Origin: JBBQNY01 sp038255255
GTDB taxonomy: Bacteria > Pseudomonadota > Gammaproteobacteria > Xanthomonadales > Ahniellaceae
Assembly: GCA_038255255.1 (NCBI GenBank)
Contig: JBBSLL010000012.1
Span: forward strand, 1-64,000
DNA length: 64,000 bases
Direction: 5' to 3'
A program made the translations under genes and the position numbers. How positions within the stretch are numbered: position 1 is the stretch's first letter; every line of letters begins with the position of its first letter. This document shows positions 6,877 through 15,873 of the stretch, in pieces. Below the pieces are notes generated by a model, which had not been told where the DNA came from, made no database searches, and worked only from the letters and a program-made list of their open reading frames with translations.

Positions 6877-7913
6877 GCAACCGGGAGCGCCCGAGACTGA
6901 GGCTATTCGTTCCGCCGCCTTACGAAGGCGAGTCCCTCTCCTCATTCCTCGGGCGCTCCGCCCAAGCGTATCGGATGACGCAGCTCACGCTCGTCACCGA
7001 ATTGATGGGGAGCGAGCGCTGGCCGAGGTGGCGCCGCGACATCGATCGGACACCGCCGGAAGCATTAATCCTGCGTCTCGCCGAAGCAGTAGCGCGGTGG
7101 CGATCGCCGGTAACGGACATCGTCGGGTTCAACTTTTGTAGCCTCACCAGCGCCAAGAGGCGCGCGTACTGCCCGAAGTGTTTCCTCGGCGATTTCGAGG
7201 CAGGCCGTGTGCCCTACTTCCGCTTCGACTGGGCAGCCGTGGCGGTGACGCATTGCTGGAAACACAGCACACCGCTTTTTGACTGGGAGTTCGGGCCAGT
7301 TAGCGTCCGCACGTTGCCGCAGGGTTGGGTCGATCTCGAACACTCCAAACCAATGATGATCCCGCCGTGCATGCGCGAGCATCTGGCAGCCCTCAATCGT
7401 TGGGAAGATGAACCGGCGTCTTCGCCTCTGCGAGGAACCTTCGACCTGCTACGAAAATTACAGCACACGTTCGAAAAGCCGGCCGCCGCGGCACGCGACC
7501 AGAGACCCAGCACTCTGGCGCACGTGCTTTTCGAATGCGTCGCTCGTCTTGCCGTTCACGCTCAGGGTCAACTAGGCCCGGTGGCCAGCTACTTACGACC
7601 GCGCTGGTCAGAGCCGTTGGCCTTGAGTCGGGCGCCTCCGGACCTAGGGCCCCGGCAACGCGAATATCGAGACAACCTGTTCAGGCAAGGTGCGGAAGTT
7701 GCTTGGCGCCGCACCTACCTTTGGTTTATCGCTACCACCATGGCCGGCATACCGACTCTCACCGAGTGCGCAACCGCGTCGGCGACCCCCTGGGAACACT
7801 GGTGGGACAAGGCCGTTCGCCCTGGTTGCCCCAAACCATATACGCAAGTTATTGATTACACTGCAGGGAGGATCCGCGCGATAGTGGCGGGTTCTGCTGC
7901 CAAGGGCGTTTGA
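6873..7913 (+). CDS. tniQ: TniQ/TnsD-like target-site selector
   Basis: TniQ proteins choose the insertion site, either by binding a specific attachment site or through a partner complex. The N-terminus (RLRLFVPPPYEGESLSSFLGR) is typical, and a zinc-binding knuckle is visible as YCPKC (C100, C103) and THCWKH (C128, H131). The 346-residue length is between short TniQ and full TnsD, so some DNA-binding C-terminal domain may be present. GTG 6873 overlaps the tnsC stop (GTGA); GTG 6864 is an alternative. It is the last gene of the module, 118 bases before the CIRCE site at rpoH. Confidence 0.85.
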   Translation: MSNRERPRLRLFVPPPYEGESLSSFLGRSAQAYRMTQLTLVTELMGSERWPRWRRDIDRTPPEALILRLAEAVARWRSPVTDIVGFNFCSLTSAKRRAYCPKCFLGDFEAGRVPYFRFDWAAVAVTHCWKHSTPLFDWEFGPVSVRTLPQGWVDLEHSKPMMIPPCMREHLAALNRWEDEPASSPLRGTFDLLRKLQHTFEKPAAAARDQRPSTLAHVLFECVARLAVHAQGQLGPVASYLRPRWSEPLALSRAPPDLGPRQREYRDNLFRQGAEVAWRRTYLWFIATTMAGIPTLTECATASATPWEHWWDKAVRPGCPKPYTQVIDYTAGRIRAIVAGSAAKGV

Positions 7914-7923
7914 AATGTCGGTT

Positions 7924-7936
7924 GGTGCCACGATTT
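7924..7936 (-). repeat. Candidate right-end TnsB site
   Basis: On the minus strand this reads AAATCGTGGCACC, matching AAATCGGGCACC at 3012-3023 with one extra base. A second, weaker copy may lie further out on the minus strand (GCACCTAATATGGACACC, 7966-7983), just inside the putative terminus TCGACA at 7985-7990. Evidence is similarity only. Confidence 0.35.
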
Positions 7937-8030
7937 GGGTGGCTTAGACGTCAATTCAGTTCAAGGTGTCCATATTAGGTGCGCTCGACATGATGCCGCG
8001 AGGATAGGCGCAGAGGAACTTCCAGTCGCT

Positions 8031-8057
8031 TTAGCACTCCTACCCGGCGACTGCTAA
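8031..8057 (+). promoter_or_regulatory. CIRCE (HrcA operator) overlapping the rpoH promoter
   Basis: TTAGCACTC (8031-8039), nine bases, then GACTGCTAA (8049-8057). The CIRCE consensus is TTAGCACTC-N9-GAGTGCTAA, so 17 of 18 conserved bases match with exact spacing. It lies 29 bases upstream of the rpoH ATG. A plausible promoter overlaps it: -35 TTAGCA (8031-8036) and -10 TAAGAT (8055-8060), 18 bases apart. HrcA binding here would repress rpoH, tying the sigma-32 response to the HrcA/GroEL loop. The hrcA gene is not in the window. Confidence 0.75.
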
Positions 8058-8086
8058 GATTCGCCCGACCTGTTCAGGAGTTGAGG

Positions 8087-8947
<861 letters not shown>

Positions 8948-8973
8948 GCGCGAGTCCCAGTCCTCGAAAACGG

Positions 8974-8999
8974 AAGGCCCCGCATTGCGGGGCCTTTTT
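8974..8999 (+). terminator. Rho-independent terminator of rpoH
   Basis: GGCCCCGC (8976-8983) pairs with GCGGGGCC (8987-8994) around ATT, followed by TTTTT. With AA before the stem it could also stop priA transcripts arriving from the other side. Confidence 0.9.
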
Positions 9000-9002
9000 G
9001 TT

Positions 9003-11222
9003 TCAGGTCCAGTCGACGGGATCGACGTCCAGCGACCAGCGCACGCGGCGCGCGCTCGGCAATTCGTGCAGCTGCGGAACCCATGCCTGCAGGCACGCCT
9101 GCAAGACGGGGCGTCGCGTGGCTTCGAGGAGGACCTGCGCGCGCATGAATCCTGCGCGGCGTGGTTGCGGCGCGGGCAGCGGGCCGAATGCGCGCGGCCC
9201 ATCCGTCCCGCCCTCCGACATCTGATCCAGGCGAAGCGCGGCCAGCGCGTCCGCGAGGAAAGCATCGACGGGTTCGGAGGACTTTGCTTCGGCGCGCAAC
9301 AGTGCCTGCGCCGCATAGGGTGGCAGGCCCGCGAGTCGCCGTTGCTCGAGTTCGGTGTGCGCGAACGCACTGTAGCCGCCACTTAGAATCTGCTGCAGCA
9401 AGGGATGCTGCGGCTGGTGCGTCTGCACGATCACGCGGCCCGGCCGCGTGCTGCGTCCGACGCGTCCCGACACCTGGATCAGCAGCTGCGCGAATCGTTC
9501 CGGCGCGCGGAAGTCCGCGGCCACGAGCGCCGCATCCACGCCGAGGATCACGGCGAGCGTGAGCAGCGGCAGGTCGTGTCCTTTCGCGAGCATCTGCGTT
9601 CCGATCACCAGCCCAGGCTCGCCCCGTACGAGTGGCTCCACGAGTCGCGCGAAACTGCCCTGCGTACGCGTGCTGTCGGTGTCGACGCGGATCACGCGCT
9701 GGCCGGGGAAGTGCGCGACGAGCGAGGCTTCCAGTCGCTGCGTGCCGAATCCGGTCGGCGCCAGTGCAAGGCCCGCGCACGCGCCGCAGTGGTTCGGCAC
9801 GGCGGTGCTCAATCCGCAGTGGTGGCAGCGCAGGCGGGCCGCGTTGCGATGCCAGATGAGCGCGCGGCGCTCGGTGTCGCTGGTCGAGCAACGTGGGCAG
9901 GACGGGTACCAGCCGCAGTCGTGGCACAGCAGGACCGGCGCATAGCCGCGTTGATTGCGGAACACGAGCGCCTGCTCGCCCCGGGCGAGGCATGCGGCGA
10001 GCGCGGCGTGCGTCTCGCCCAGCAGGCCGTCGCGCAAGGGCTGTCCGCGCAGGTCGAGCACGCGAACCGTGGGAGGCTTCGCGTCGCCCGCCCGCTCGGG
10101 CAGCGCGAGGCGCCGGTAACGCGACTGCTCGACATTGGCGAGGCTTTCGATCGACGGCGTCGCCGATCCGAGCACCACGGGAATCGCGAGAGCGCGGGCG
10201 CGTACGATCGCGAAGTCGCGGGCGTGGTAGCGGAATCCCTCCTGCTGCTTGAACGACGTGTCGTGTTCCTCGTCGATCACGATGAGGCCCGCGCGCGGCA
10301 GGGGCACGAACACCGCCGAGCGCGTGCCGAGGATCACGCTGACCTCGCCGCTGGCGGCGCCCCGCCAGACGCGCGCGCGCGCGCCGGCGGCAAGGCCCGA
10401 ATGAACGACGCCGACGTCAACTCCGAGACGCCCCTCGAGCCTTGCGAGCAACTGCGGAGTGAGGCCGATCTCGGGGACCAGCACAAGGCACTGGTGCCCC
10501 GCGGCGAGTTCCCGCTTGATCAGCTCGAGGTAGACCTCGGTCTTGCCGGAGCCCGTGACGCCGTCCAGCACGGTGACGGAAAAACCCTGTTGTGCCTGGA
10601 TATCGTCAACGGCAGATCGCTGCGCGGGGTTCAGCGCCGGACCGGGGCGACCGCCTTCGCGGCGCTCACCAGGCGCCGCGGCCGCGATGAAGCCGAGCCG
10701 GCGCCAGGCCTGCGCCGCGCGCGCCAGGGCAGGACTCGCGGACCACGCTTCCCGCGCTACGGCACCAGCCTCAAGGAGTTCAAAAAGGCGCGCCGGCGCG
10801 GTGCCGGCGCGCGGAACCTTCAGCGCCAACGCCTCGCGACCGTCAGGCGTGAGCGCCAGCCACTCCGCGCGCGGGGGAGCGGTTCCGCGTCGACGCAGCC
10901 ACGCAGGCATCGCGGTCGCCAAGACCTCGCCCAGCGGGTGTGCGTAGTAATGCGCCGCCCACTGCAGGCTCTCCCACAATTCGCCCTCGAGCAAGGCCTG
11001 CGCATCGAGCCGGGCCTCGATGCCGCGCAGCGCGTGCAGGCCTGAATCCACGCCGATGTCCACCACCACCCCGACGAGAATGCGCGGCCCGAGACGCACG
11101 CGCACGCGGCAGCCGATCCACCCGGCATCGACGGGACCGTCGCCGAGGTAATCGAAAAGGCGCGGTAGTGGCACCGGCAGGGCGACGCGCAATACTCGCG
11201 GGGGCGTTGGGATCGAGTTCAC
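9003..11222 (-). CDS. priA: Primosomal protein N', replication restart helicase PriA
   Basis: PriA recognises stalled forks and reloads the replisome. The protein has the N-terminal DNA-binding domain (LPRLFDYLGDG), helicase Walker A (GVTGSGKTEVYL), the DEEH box (VIDEEHDTSFK), and the paired zinc knuckles (CHDCGWYPSCPRC and CHHCGLSTAVPNHCGAC). With the GTG start at 11222 it is 739 residues, close to the 732 of E. coli; the frame stays open 48 codons further upstream, but that sequence is not PriA-like and overlaps the DnaA-box region. It converges on rpoH. Confidence 0.95.
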   Translation of the reverse strand: MNSIPTPPRVLRVALPVPLPRLFDYLGDGPVDAGWIGCRVRVRLGPRILVGVVVDIGVDSGLHALRGIEARLDAQALLEGELWESLQWAAHYYAHPLGEVLATAMPAWLRRRGTAPPRAEWLALTPDGREALALKVPRAGTAPARLFELLEAGAVAREAWSASPALARAAQAWRRLGFIAAAAPGERREGGRPGPALNPAQRSAVDDIQAQQGFSVTVLDGVTGSGKTEVYLELIKRELAAGHQCLVLVPEIGLTPQLLARLEGRLGVDVGVVHSGLAAGARARVWRGAASGEVSVILGTRSAVFVPLPRAGLIVIDEEHDTSFKQQEGFRYHARDFAIVRARALAIPVVLGSATPSIESLANVEQSRYRRLALPERAGDAKPPTVRVLDLRGQPLRDGLLGETHAALAACLARGEQALVFRNQRGYAPVLLCHDCGWYPSCPRCSTSDTERRALIWHRNAARLRCHHCGLSTAVPNHCGACAGLALAPTGFGTQRLEASLVAHFPGQRVIRVDTDSTRTQGSFARLVEPLVRGEPGLVIGTQMLAKGHDLPLLTLAVILGVDAALVAADFRAPERFAQLLIQVSGRVGRSTRPGRVIVQTHQPQHPLLQQILSGGYSAFAHTELEQRRLAGLPPYAAQALLRAEAKSSEPVDAFLADALAALRLDQMSEGGTDGPRAFGPLPAPQPRRAGFMRAQVLLEATRRPVLQACLQAWVPQLHELPSARRVRWSLDVDPVDWT

Positions 11223-11297
11223 CGCGGCATCAAACCAGATCGGGGAGAGTGCCGGGGAAGACGGTGCCCATCTGGTCAAATTAAAGGTTAGCGTTGC

Positions 11298-11538
11298 TTG
11301 TTCACATTGTCGGCATGAAGTTGGTCCAAGTGGATGGTGCAAAGGGGTTTTTTTGCTTATCCACATCGATTGTGGATAACTCTGTGGAGGAAGGCCCGCA
11401 GCACGCCGGATTAAGCCCGCCAGACGGCCTCGGGCCTGTCTTGGTCAAAAAATAGCCATATTGTAAAATTGTATTGAAATCATGTATTTGCTGCCGAAGC
11501 GCGGGAGCAGGCCGCGCGGGGTTCGCAAATTCTTCACA
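11298..11538. promoter_or_regulatory. DnaA-box palindrome with AT-rich flank
   Basis: TTATCCACA (11357-11365) and its inverse TGTGGATAA (11371-11379) form a palindrome around TCGAT; both match the DnaA-box consensus perfectly. One-mismatch boxes occur at 11298-11306 (TTGTTCACA) and 11530-11538 (TTCTTCACA). An AT-rich tract spans about 11443-11490. The site lies in the 550-base gap between priA and the divergent sigma-factor gene. It may be a DnaA-titration or regulatory site for priA. An origin is less likely, since rpmH at the window end predicts oriC elsewhere. Confidence 0.6.
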
Positions 11539-11718
11539 GAAACATGTCGAATCCCGCTGCCTGTTAGCAACGGCGCGGTGGAGCGCGTGCCGGGCCACTT
11601 GTCAAGCACTGCAAATGGCCTTGTAGCGGACCCTGCGCCGAAGTCGAATCGAGCCCGGTGCCGGGACGCACCGTCCCCCGTCAACGATCGGAGCGGCCCT
11701 GCGTTGCATGGAGGACTG

Positions 11719-11781
11719 ATGACACACTCGCAAAACGCGCGGGTTGGAGCTTTATCCGTGAATCGCCGATGTTTGTGGTAA
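11719..11781 (+). CDS. Possible 20-codon leader peptide before the sigma gene
   Basis: ATG 11719 is preceded by GGAGG (11710-11714) and opens a 20-codon frame (MTHSQNARVGALSVNRRCLW) ending at TAA 11779-11781. It overlaps the sigma-factor start at 11769, which itself lacks a Shine-Dalgarno sequence. This arrangement suggests translational coupling. No attenuator-like codon run is visible. Confidence 0.3.
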   Translation: MTHSQNARVGALSVNRRCLW

Positions 11782-12365
11782 GTCCGACTGCCGACTCCCT
11801 GGAGGTCGACGCGGTCACCGAGTCGCGCGCGCCACGGACCCTGGCAGGGTTCCTCGAGAGCGTCGAGCGGCGAGCCCTGTACGTGGCGCGCCTCGGCGTG
11901 CGCGAAGGCGACGAGGCCCTGGACATCGTGCAGGACGCGATGCTGAGTTTCGTGCGCGCGTACGCACAGCGCCCAGCTGGCGAATGGGCGCCCCTGTTCC
12001 ACCGCGTGCTCGAGAGCCGGATTCGCGACCACCAGAGGCGGCGCAGCGTTCGGCAGCGATTCCGCGTGTGGTTGTCGAAGCCTCCGGGCGAGGAAGAGGA
12101 TGCAGGCGATCCGCTGGCACGGATCGCGGACGAACAGGAAGCAGGGCCGCTGCAACGCGCCGCCGATCGTGACACGCGCAGTGCGCTGGCGAAGGCGCTG
12201 GGCGAGTTGCCCGGTCGGCAACGCGAAGCCTTCACCCTGCGCGTGTGGGAAGGCCTCGATGTCGCGGCGACCGCGCTTGCAATGGGTTGTAGCGAGGGCA
12301 GTGTCAAGACGCACCTGGCGCGCGCGCTGGCCGCGCTGCGCCGCAAACTGGAGGACTATCGATGA
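11769..12365 (+). CDS. RNA polymerase sigma factor, sigma-70 family (ECF-like)
   Basis: A 198-residue sigma factor with a region 2 (YVARLGVREGDEALDIVQDAML) and a region 4 (ALGELPGRQREAFTLRVWEG, then LDVAATALAMGCSEGSVKTH). It is the first gene of a three-gene operon with a DUF3619-type membrane protein and a DUF3106 protein, an arrangement known in Xanthomonadales and Burkholderiales. Its stop overlaps the next start (ATGA). ATG 11769 is chosen as the first methionine near the conserved region; no Shine-Dalgarno sequence precedes it. Target promoters are unknown. Confidence 0.85.
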   Translation: MFVVSPTADSLEVDAVTESRAPRTLAGFLESVERRALYVARLGVREGDEALDIVQDAMLSFVRAYAQRPAGEWAPLFHRVLESRIRDHQRRRSVRQRFRVWLSKPPGEEEDAGDPLARIADEQEAGPLQRAADRDTRSALAKALGELPGRQREAFTLRVWEGLDVAATALAMGCSEGSVKTHLARALAALRRKLEDYR

Positions 12366-12766
12366 ACACCGATCGATTCAACGCGAGTACGGAAACACTG
12401 GACGCGTCGTGGTGCGCGGAAGTGCGCGTGAAGCTCGATCGCGAAGCCGACGCGCTCGACAGCGTGACCGCTGCGCGCCTCGCGTCGGCAAGACACCGCG
12501 CACTGGCCATCGCGCACGAAAGGTCGCAGGCGCGCTGGTGGCCATGGCTGAGCGGCGCGGTCGCGGCGTCGTTGCTGGTCGCCGTGGTGCTGGTGCGTGA
12601 ACCGCATGGGACGACGCTCGCCACGAGCAAGCCGTCCACACCGGTCGCGCCCGTGACGGTCGGCACGCATACGACGCCTTCGCCACCAGTGATCGAGAGC
12701 GACGTCGCCGTGATTGCTGATCTCGAATTCTACGACTGGCTGGAGGAGCGGGATGCCCTGCTGTAG
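12362..12766 (+). CDS. DUF3619-like membrane protein, possible anti-sigma factor
   Basis: A 134-residue protein with a soluble N-terminal region (VRVKLDREADALDSVTAARL, then ASARHRALAIA), a single transmembrane helix (WLSGAVAASLLVAVVLV) and a short periplasmic tail ending FYDWLEERDALL. The layout matches DUF3619 proteins encoded beside sigma factors, which are thought to act as anti-sigma factors. It overlaps the sigma gene by four bases, and the DUF3106 gene overlaps its end. Confidence 0.7.
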   Translation: MNTDRFNASTETLDASWCAEVRVKLDREADALDSVTAARLASARHRALAIAHERSQARWWPWLSGAVAASLLVAVVLVREPHGTTLATSKPSTPVAPVTVGTHTTPSPPVIESDVAVIADLEFYDWLEERDALL

Positions 12767-13397
12767 ATCCCCTTGCTGGCTCGCGTTCGCGCTGGCGGCC
12801 TGTTTCGCGCTGGCGGCACCGCTGCGCGCGGACGACGCGTGGCCCGCGCTGACGCCGGGCGAACAGCAGGTGCTGGCGCCTTTCGCGTCGGAATGGCCCG
12901 GCCTCGACGGCCCGATGCGGGCACGCCTGCGCGTGTTGGCAGAGCGATGGGCGACGCTGCCCGCGTCGGCGCGCGATGCGGAAGTGGCCAAGTTCCGGCG
13001 GTGGCAGGCTTTGCCTCCTGAGCAGCGGGAAATGCTGCGCGACCGATATCGCGCGTTTCAGCAGCTGGACGCGACGGAACGTGCGCGCGTGCGCGACGAA
13101 TTCCAGCGCTGGCAGCAACTGTCGCCACGCGAGCGGCGCGCGTTGCACCAGGCGATCGGCCCGCAACGACCCGCGTGGCGGAGCGCCGTGCGTGCGATGG
13201 ATGTGCAGTCTCGCGCGCGATTGCGCGAGGCCGTGGCGGGACTGCCGCCGCCGTCGCGCCGCGCACTGCAGGCGCACCTGCGCAACCTGGAACCTGCCGC
13301 TGCCGGAGCGGTATTGCGAGGGCTGCTCGAACAACCTGTGGCCGGGCGAGAGGCGTACATCGCAGGGCTTCAAACGAGTCCGCTTACACCCCGTTGA
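12753..13397 (+). CDS. DUF3106 domain exported protein
   Basis: A 214-residue protein with a signal peptide (CWLAFALAACFALAAPLRA) followed by repeated arginine- and glutamine-rich helices (RFRRWQALPPEQREMLRDRY, RVRDEFQRWQQLSPRERRAL), the signature of DUF3106. The function is unknown; it is probably a periplasmic partner of the sigma/anti-sigma pair upstream. ATG 12753 is preceded by GGAGGAG and lies inside the end of the previous gene. Confidence 0.75.
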   Translation: MPCCRSPCWLAFALAACFALAAPLRADDAWPALTPGEQQVLAPFASEWPGLDGPMRARLRVLAERWATLPASARDAEVAKFRRWQALPPEQREMLRDRYRAFQQLDATERARVRDEFQRWQQLSPRERRALHQAIGPQRPAWRSAVRAMDVQSRARLREAVAGLPPPSRRALQAHLRNLEPAAAGAVLRGLLEQPVAGREAYIAGLQTSPLTPR

Positions 13398-13437
13398 TGG
13401 TTCGCACAGGGGTGACGCAAACGTTGATTTCGTACGA

Positions 13438-14826
13438 TCACATCAGCACGAGGCTCACCACCAGCGCGGCGGTGCCGCCCAGCGCCAGCAGGATCAGGTA
13501 CGCGATACCCAGCATGAAGAACTTGAGCAGGGTCATGATCCAGCCCTGCGCATACACCCGCTTCTGCGTAAGCAGGAGATACAGCGGCATCCAGATCCAA
13601 AGCGCTGCGATGGCGAAGTTGAGCAAGGTCTTGAGCGCGCCGGCGGAGAGCGCCTCGCCGAGCGCGTAGATCCCGAGGATGAGGATCAGCCACAACGCGA
13701 TGAAGGCGTGGCTGTGCAGCGCCACGATCAGGTGCTCCATGTACAGCCGCCGCTTGAAGACGTAGAGAATCTTCAGCAGCACGGCGAACAGCGGCAGCAG
13801 CACGAACAGGGTTTGCGGCGCCACGCTGAAAAAGGCTTCGGCGAGCAGGCGCGGGTTGTCGCGAATGCGTTCTCCGTTGTCGAAGGCGCGGCGTGCCCAG
13901 TCGGTCAGCGCGGCATTGGCGAAATCCGGGAGCCACGGCAGTTTCGCTGGCGTCTTGTGCGGATCCCAGCCGCCGAAACTCACGCCGCCACCTAGCGCGC
14001 GCGGCTCGGGCGGCACCGGCTTGCCGTCCCTGATTGCGATATCGCGCGCACGCAACCATTCGATGCGCTGCTCCGCCTGCAGCCGCACGTCGGCTTCCGC
14101 CGCCTTGAGACCGACGCCGACGCCGGGCACATCGGCGGTCTCTTCGCGCGCCTTGGCAAGTTCGGCCAGCGCGCGATCGCGTATCGCCTCGGCCTCCGCC
14201 ACGGTCTTCGCGCGCGACATGTCGTAGTCGCGGCCGCGCTTCTTCGTCTTTCGGGGTCCATCGGCTTTGTCGCCATCGGCAGACTTGGCGGCCGATGGAG
14301 GCCCCGCGTTGATGTCGCCCGGTTCGTCGCGGTCGAAGACCACGATGTCGCCGGAACCAGCGGCGTCGCTTCCGGCATCGATATCGAGGGACAGGTTCGA
14401 GACGAAGAATGCGATCAGGGTCAGGAACACGAACATGCGCACCGGCGTCACGTATCGGACGCGACGACCGGCGAAGTACTCGCGCGTGAGGAATCCCGGC
14501 TTGAAGAACAACGGCCCGAGCGTTTGCAGCGTCCGCGAATCCAGGTTGAACACGGAGTCGACAAAGTCTCCCATTATGCTGCCGAAGTGGCGCACCAGAC
14601 CCTGCGTCGGTTGGCCGCAGCGGAAGCAGTGCGGGCCGAGCAACTCGGCGCCGCAGTTGCCGCAGGCAGCCGCGCGAGGAGGCTCGGGTTGGATGTCCGG
14701 CGTCGCGGGCGTTTCAGGTGGAGCCTCGGCGCCTGCAGCGGCGAGGGATTCGGGCGCGTTCGTCGGCGCATCGGGCGGCACGACCCGATCGGGCGGCACG
14801 ACCTGATCAGGCGGCCTGCCGCTCAC
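13438..14826 (-). CDS. DUF3667 domain membrane protein
   Basis: A 462-residue protein with a proline-rich N-terminus, a zinc-ribbon-like CGNCGAELLGPHCFRCGQ, and the DUF3667 signature (DFVDSVFNLDSRTLQTLGPL, then FFKPGFLTREYFAGRRVRYV). One transmembrane helix follows, then a long charged cytoplasmic or periplasmic region and at least four C-terminal helices. The function is unknown. Its ATG overlaps the stop of the upstream epimerase (ATGA), so the two are co-translated. Confidence 0.8.
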   Translation of the reverse strand: MSGRPPDQVVPPDRVVPPDAPTNAPESLAAAGAEAPPETPATPDIQPEPPRAAACGNCGAELLGPHCFRCGQPTQGLVRHFGSIMGDFVDSVFNLDSRTLQTLGPLFFKPGFLTREYFAGRRVRYVTPVRMFVFLTLIAFFVSNLSLDIDAGSDAAGSGDIVVFDRDEPGDINAGPPSAAKSADGDKADGPRKTKKRGRDYDMSRAKTVAEAEAIRDRALAELAKAREETADVPGVGVGLKAAEADVRLQAEQRIEWLRARDIAIRDGKPVPPEPRALGGGVSFGGWDPHKTPAKLPWLPDFANAALTDWARRAFDNGERIRDNPRLLAEAFFSVAPQTLFVLLPLFAVLLKILYVFKRRLYMEHLIVALHSHAFIALWLILILGIYALGEALSAGALKTLLNFAIAALWIWMPLYLLLTQKRVYAQGWIMTLLKFFMLGIAYLILLALGGTAALVVSLVLM

Positions 14827-15833
14827 GCCGCCGCGCCCACCGGTTGCAGATATCCGGTCGACCGCATCCAGTCCAGCGTGTCGTCCACCAGTTTGGTGAG
14901 GGCAATGATGCGGAAGTCGAGCTCGCCGATCGCCTTGCTCGAATCCACGCGCAGGTTATGGCAGACCAGCGCGGCACCCTCTGGCGTCAGTTGCGGCTCG
15001 CGGCGCGTCACCAGGCTCCAGAGGTCCTGCGCATGCGCCACCGTGTGCAGCAGGGTCGGTGACATCGCCTTGGATGGAACGCGTCTACCGAGTCGGCGGG
15101 CCGCGAGCGTCAGCAGGTGCAGGAACGACGCGTGCTCGCCGCCGAGCAGGTAACACTCGCCGTAACGCTGGCGCTCCCAGGCGCGCACGTGCGCGAGCGC
15201 GACTTCGCGGACGTCGGCGAACGGCCCGGAGCCCGGCGGCACGCCCGGCAGGGACTCCTGTTCCACGAGGCGGAACAGGCGCGACCAGTTCTGCGTGTCC
15301 CCCGGCCCGAGCAGGTGCGAGGGATAGGTCACGATGACCTTGAGGCCGTGCTCATCGGCTGCGTCCCACACCAGCTGCTCCGCCATCGCCTTGGTGCGTG
15401 CGTAGTTGTGGCGCGAATCCTTGGCAATGAGCGGCGCGTCGTCGCGCAGCATCTCGTTGTTGCCCACGCCCATCGCCGAGACCGACGACGTGTGCACGAA
15501 GCCGGGGACCTGGTAGCGGCGCGCCGCGTCGAGCACGAGGCGCGTGCCCTCGACGTTGACGAGCGTCTGCCGCGCATTGTGCTGCCGCCACACGCTGGTG
15601 TCGGCGGCGATGTGGAAGATGACGTCGGCGCCGCGCGCGACCGCGAGGTCGATGCTGGCGGCGTCGGTCACGTCGCCCGGCAGCGGAATCGCGCCGAGGC
15701 CGCGCAGCACCTGCGCCTGCGCGGGGCGCCGGAACAGGGCGTGCACGGTCACGTCGCGCGCGACCAGTTCGCGCACCACGTGCCGCCCCAGGAATCCCGT
15801 GGCCCCCGTCACCATCGCGGTGCTCTTGCTCAT
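14823..15833 (-). CDS. NAD-dependent epimerase/dehydratase (extended SDR)
   Basis: A Rossmann-fold enzyme with TGATGFLGRHVVREL at the N-terminus, a VIFHIAADTSVW segment, and the catalytic YARTK (YxxxK), about 336 residues. It resembles dihydroflavonol-reductase or hopanoid-type sugar epimerases; the substrate cannot be told. ATG 15833 has AAGGGG about six bases upstream; TTG 15839 is the alternative. It is divergent from the MATE exporter gene, 40 bases away. Confidence 0.82.
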   Translation of the reverse strand: MSKSTAMVTGATGFLGRHVVRELVARDVTVHALFRRPAQAQVLRGLGAIPLPGDVTDAASIDLAVARGADVIFHIAADTSVWRQHNARQTLVNVEGTRLVLDAARRYQVPGFVHTSSVSAMGVGNNEMLRDDAPLIAKDSRHNYARTKAMAEQLVWDAADEHGLKVIVTYPSHLLGPGDTQNWSRLFRLVEQESLPGVPPGSGPFADVREVALAHVRAWERQRYGECYLLGGEHASFLHLLTLAARRLGRRVPSKAMSPTLLHTVAHAQDLWSLVTRREPQLTPEGAALVCHNLRVDSSKAIGELDFRIIALTKLVDDTLDWMRSTGYLQPVGAAA

Positions 15834-15873
15834 GCCCAACCCCTTGCCCGTGGGTCGCTAAGATACGACGTTC

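Larger units (their letters stand above)
3005..7990 (+). mobile_element. Tn7-like transposition module (TnsA, split TnsB, TnsC, TniQ)
   Basis: Five consecutive plus-strand genes encode a TnsA-type endonuclease, a DDE transposase in two pieces, an AAA+ regulator and a TniQ target selector, the complement of a Tn7-like transposon without TnsE or CRISPR parts. Proposed limits are tentative. The left limit is set by a TGT near 3005 or 3024, where the neighbouring minus-strand gene is broken. The right limit is set by TCGACA ending at 7990, before the rpoH promoter. A shared motif, AAATCGGGCACC at 3012-3023 and AAATCGTGGCACC in inverted orientation at 7924-7936, supports paired ends. I could not find a target-site duplication, so a larger or rearranged element is possible. 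Confidence 0.5.

Noticed and set aside
3005..7990. CRISPR-associated transposon (CAST)
   Set aside because: No cas gene, repeat-spacer array or tracrRNA-like sequence is present in or beside the tns/tniQ genes; it reads as a conventional Tn7-like module.
11298..11538. Chromosomal origin oriC
   Set aside because: The DnaA boxes are good, but rpmH at the window end predicts the classical origin near dnaA just outside the window, and only two perfect boxes are present here. It was kept as a regulatory feature only.
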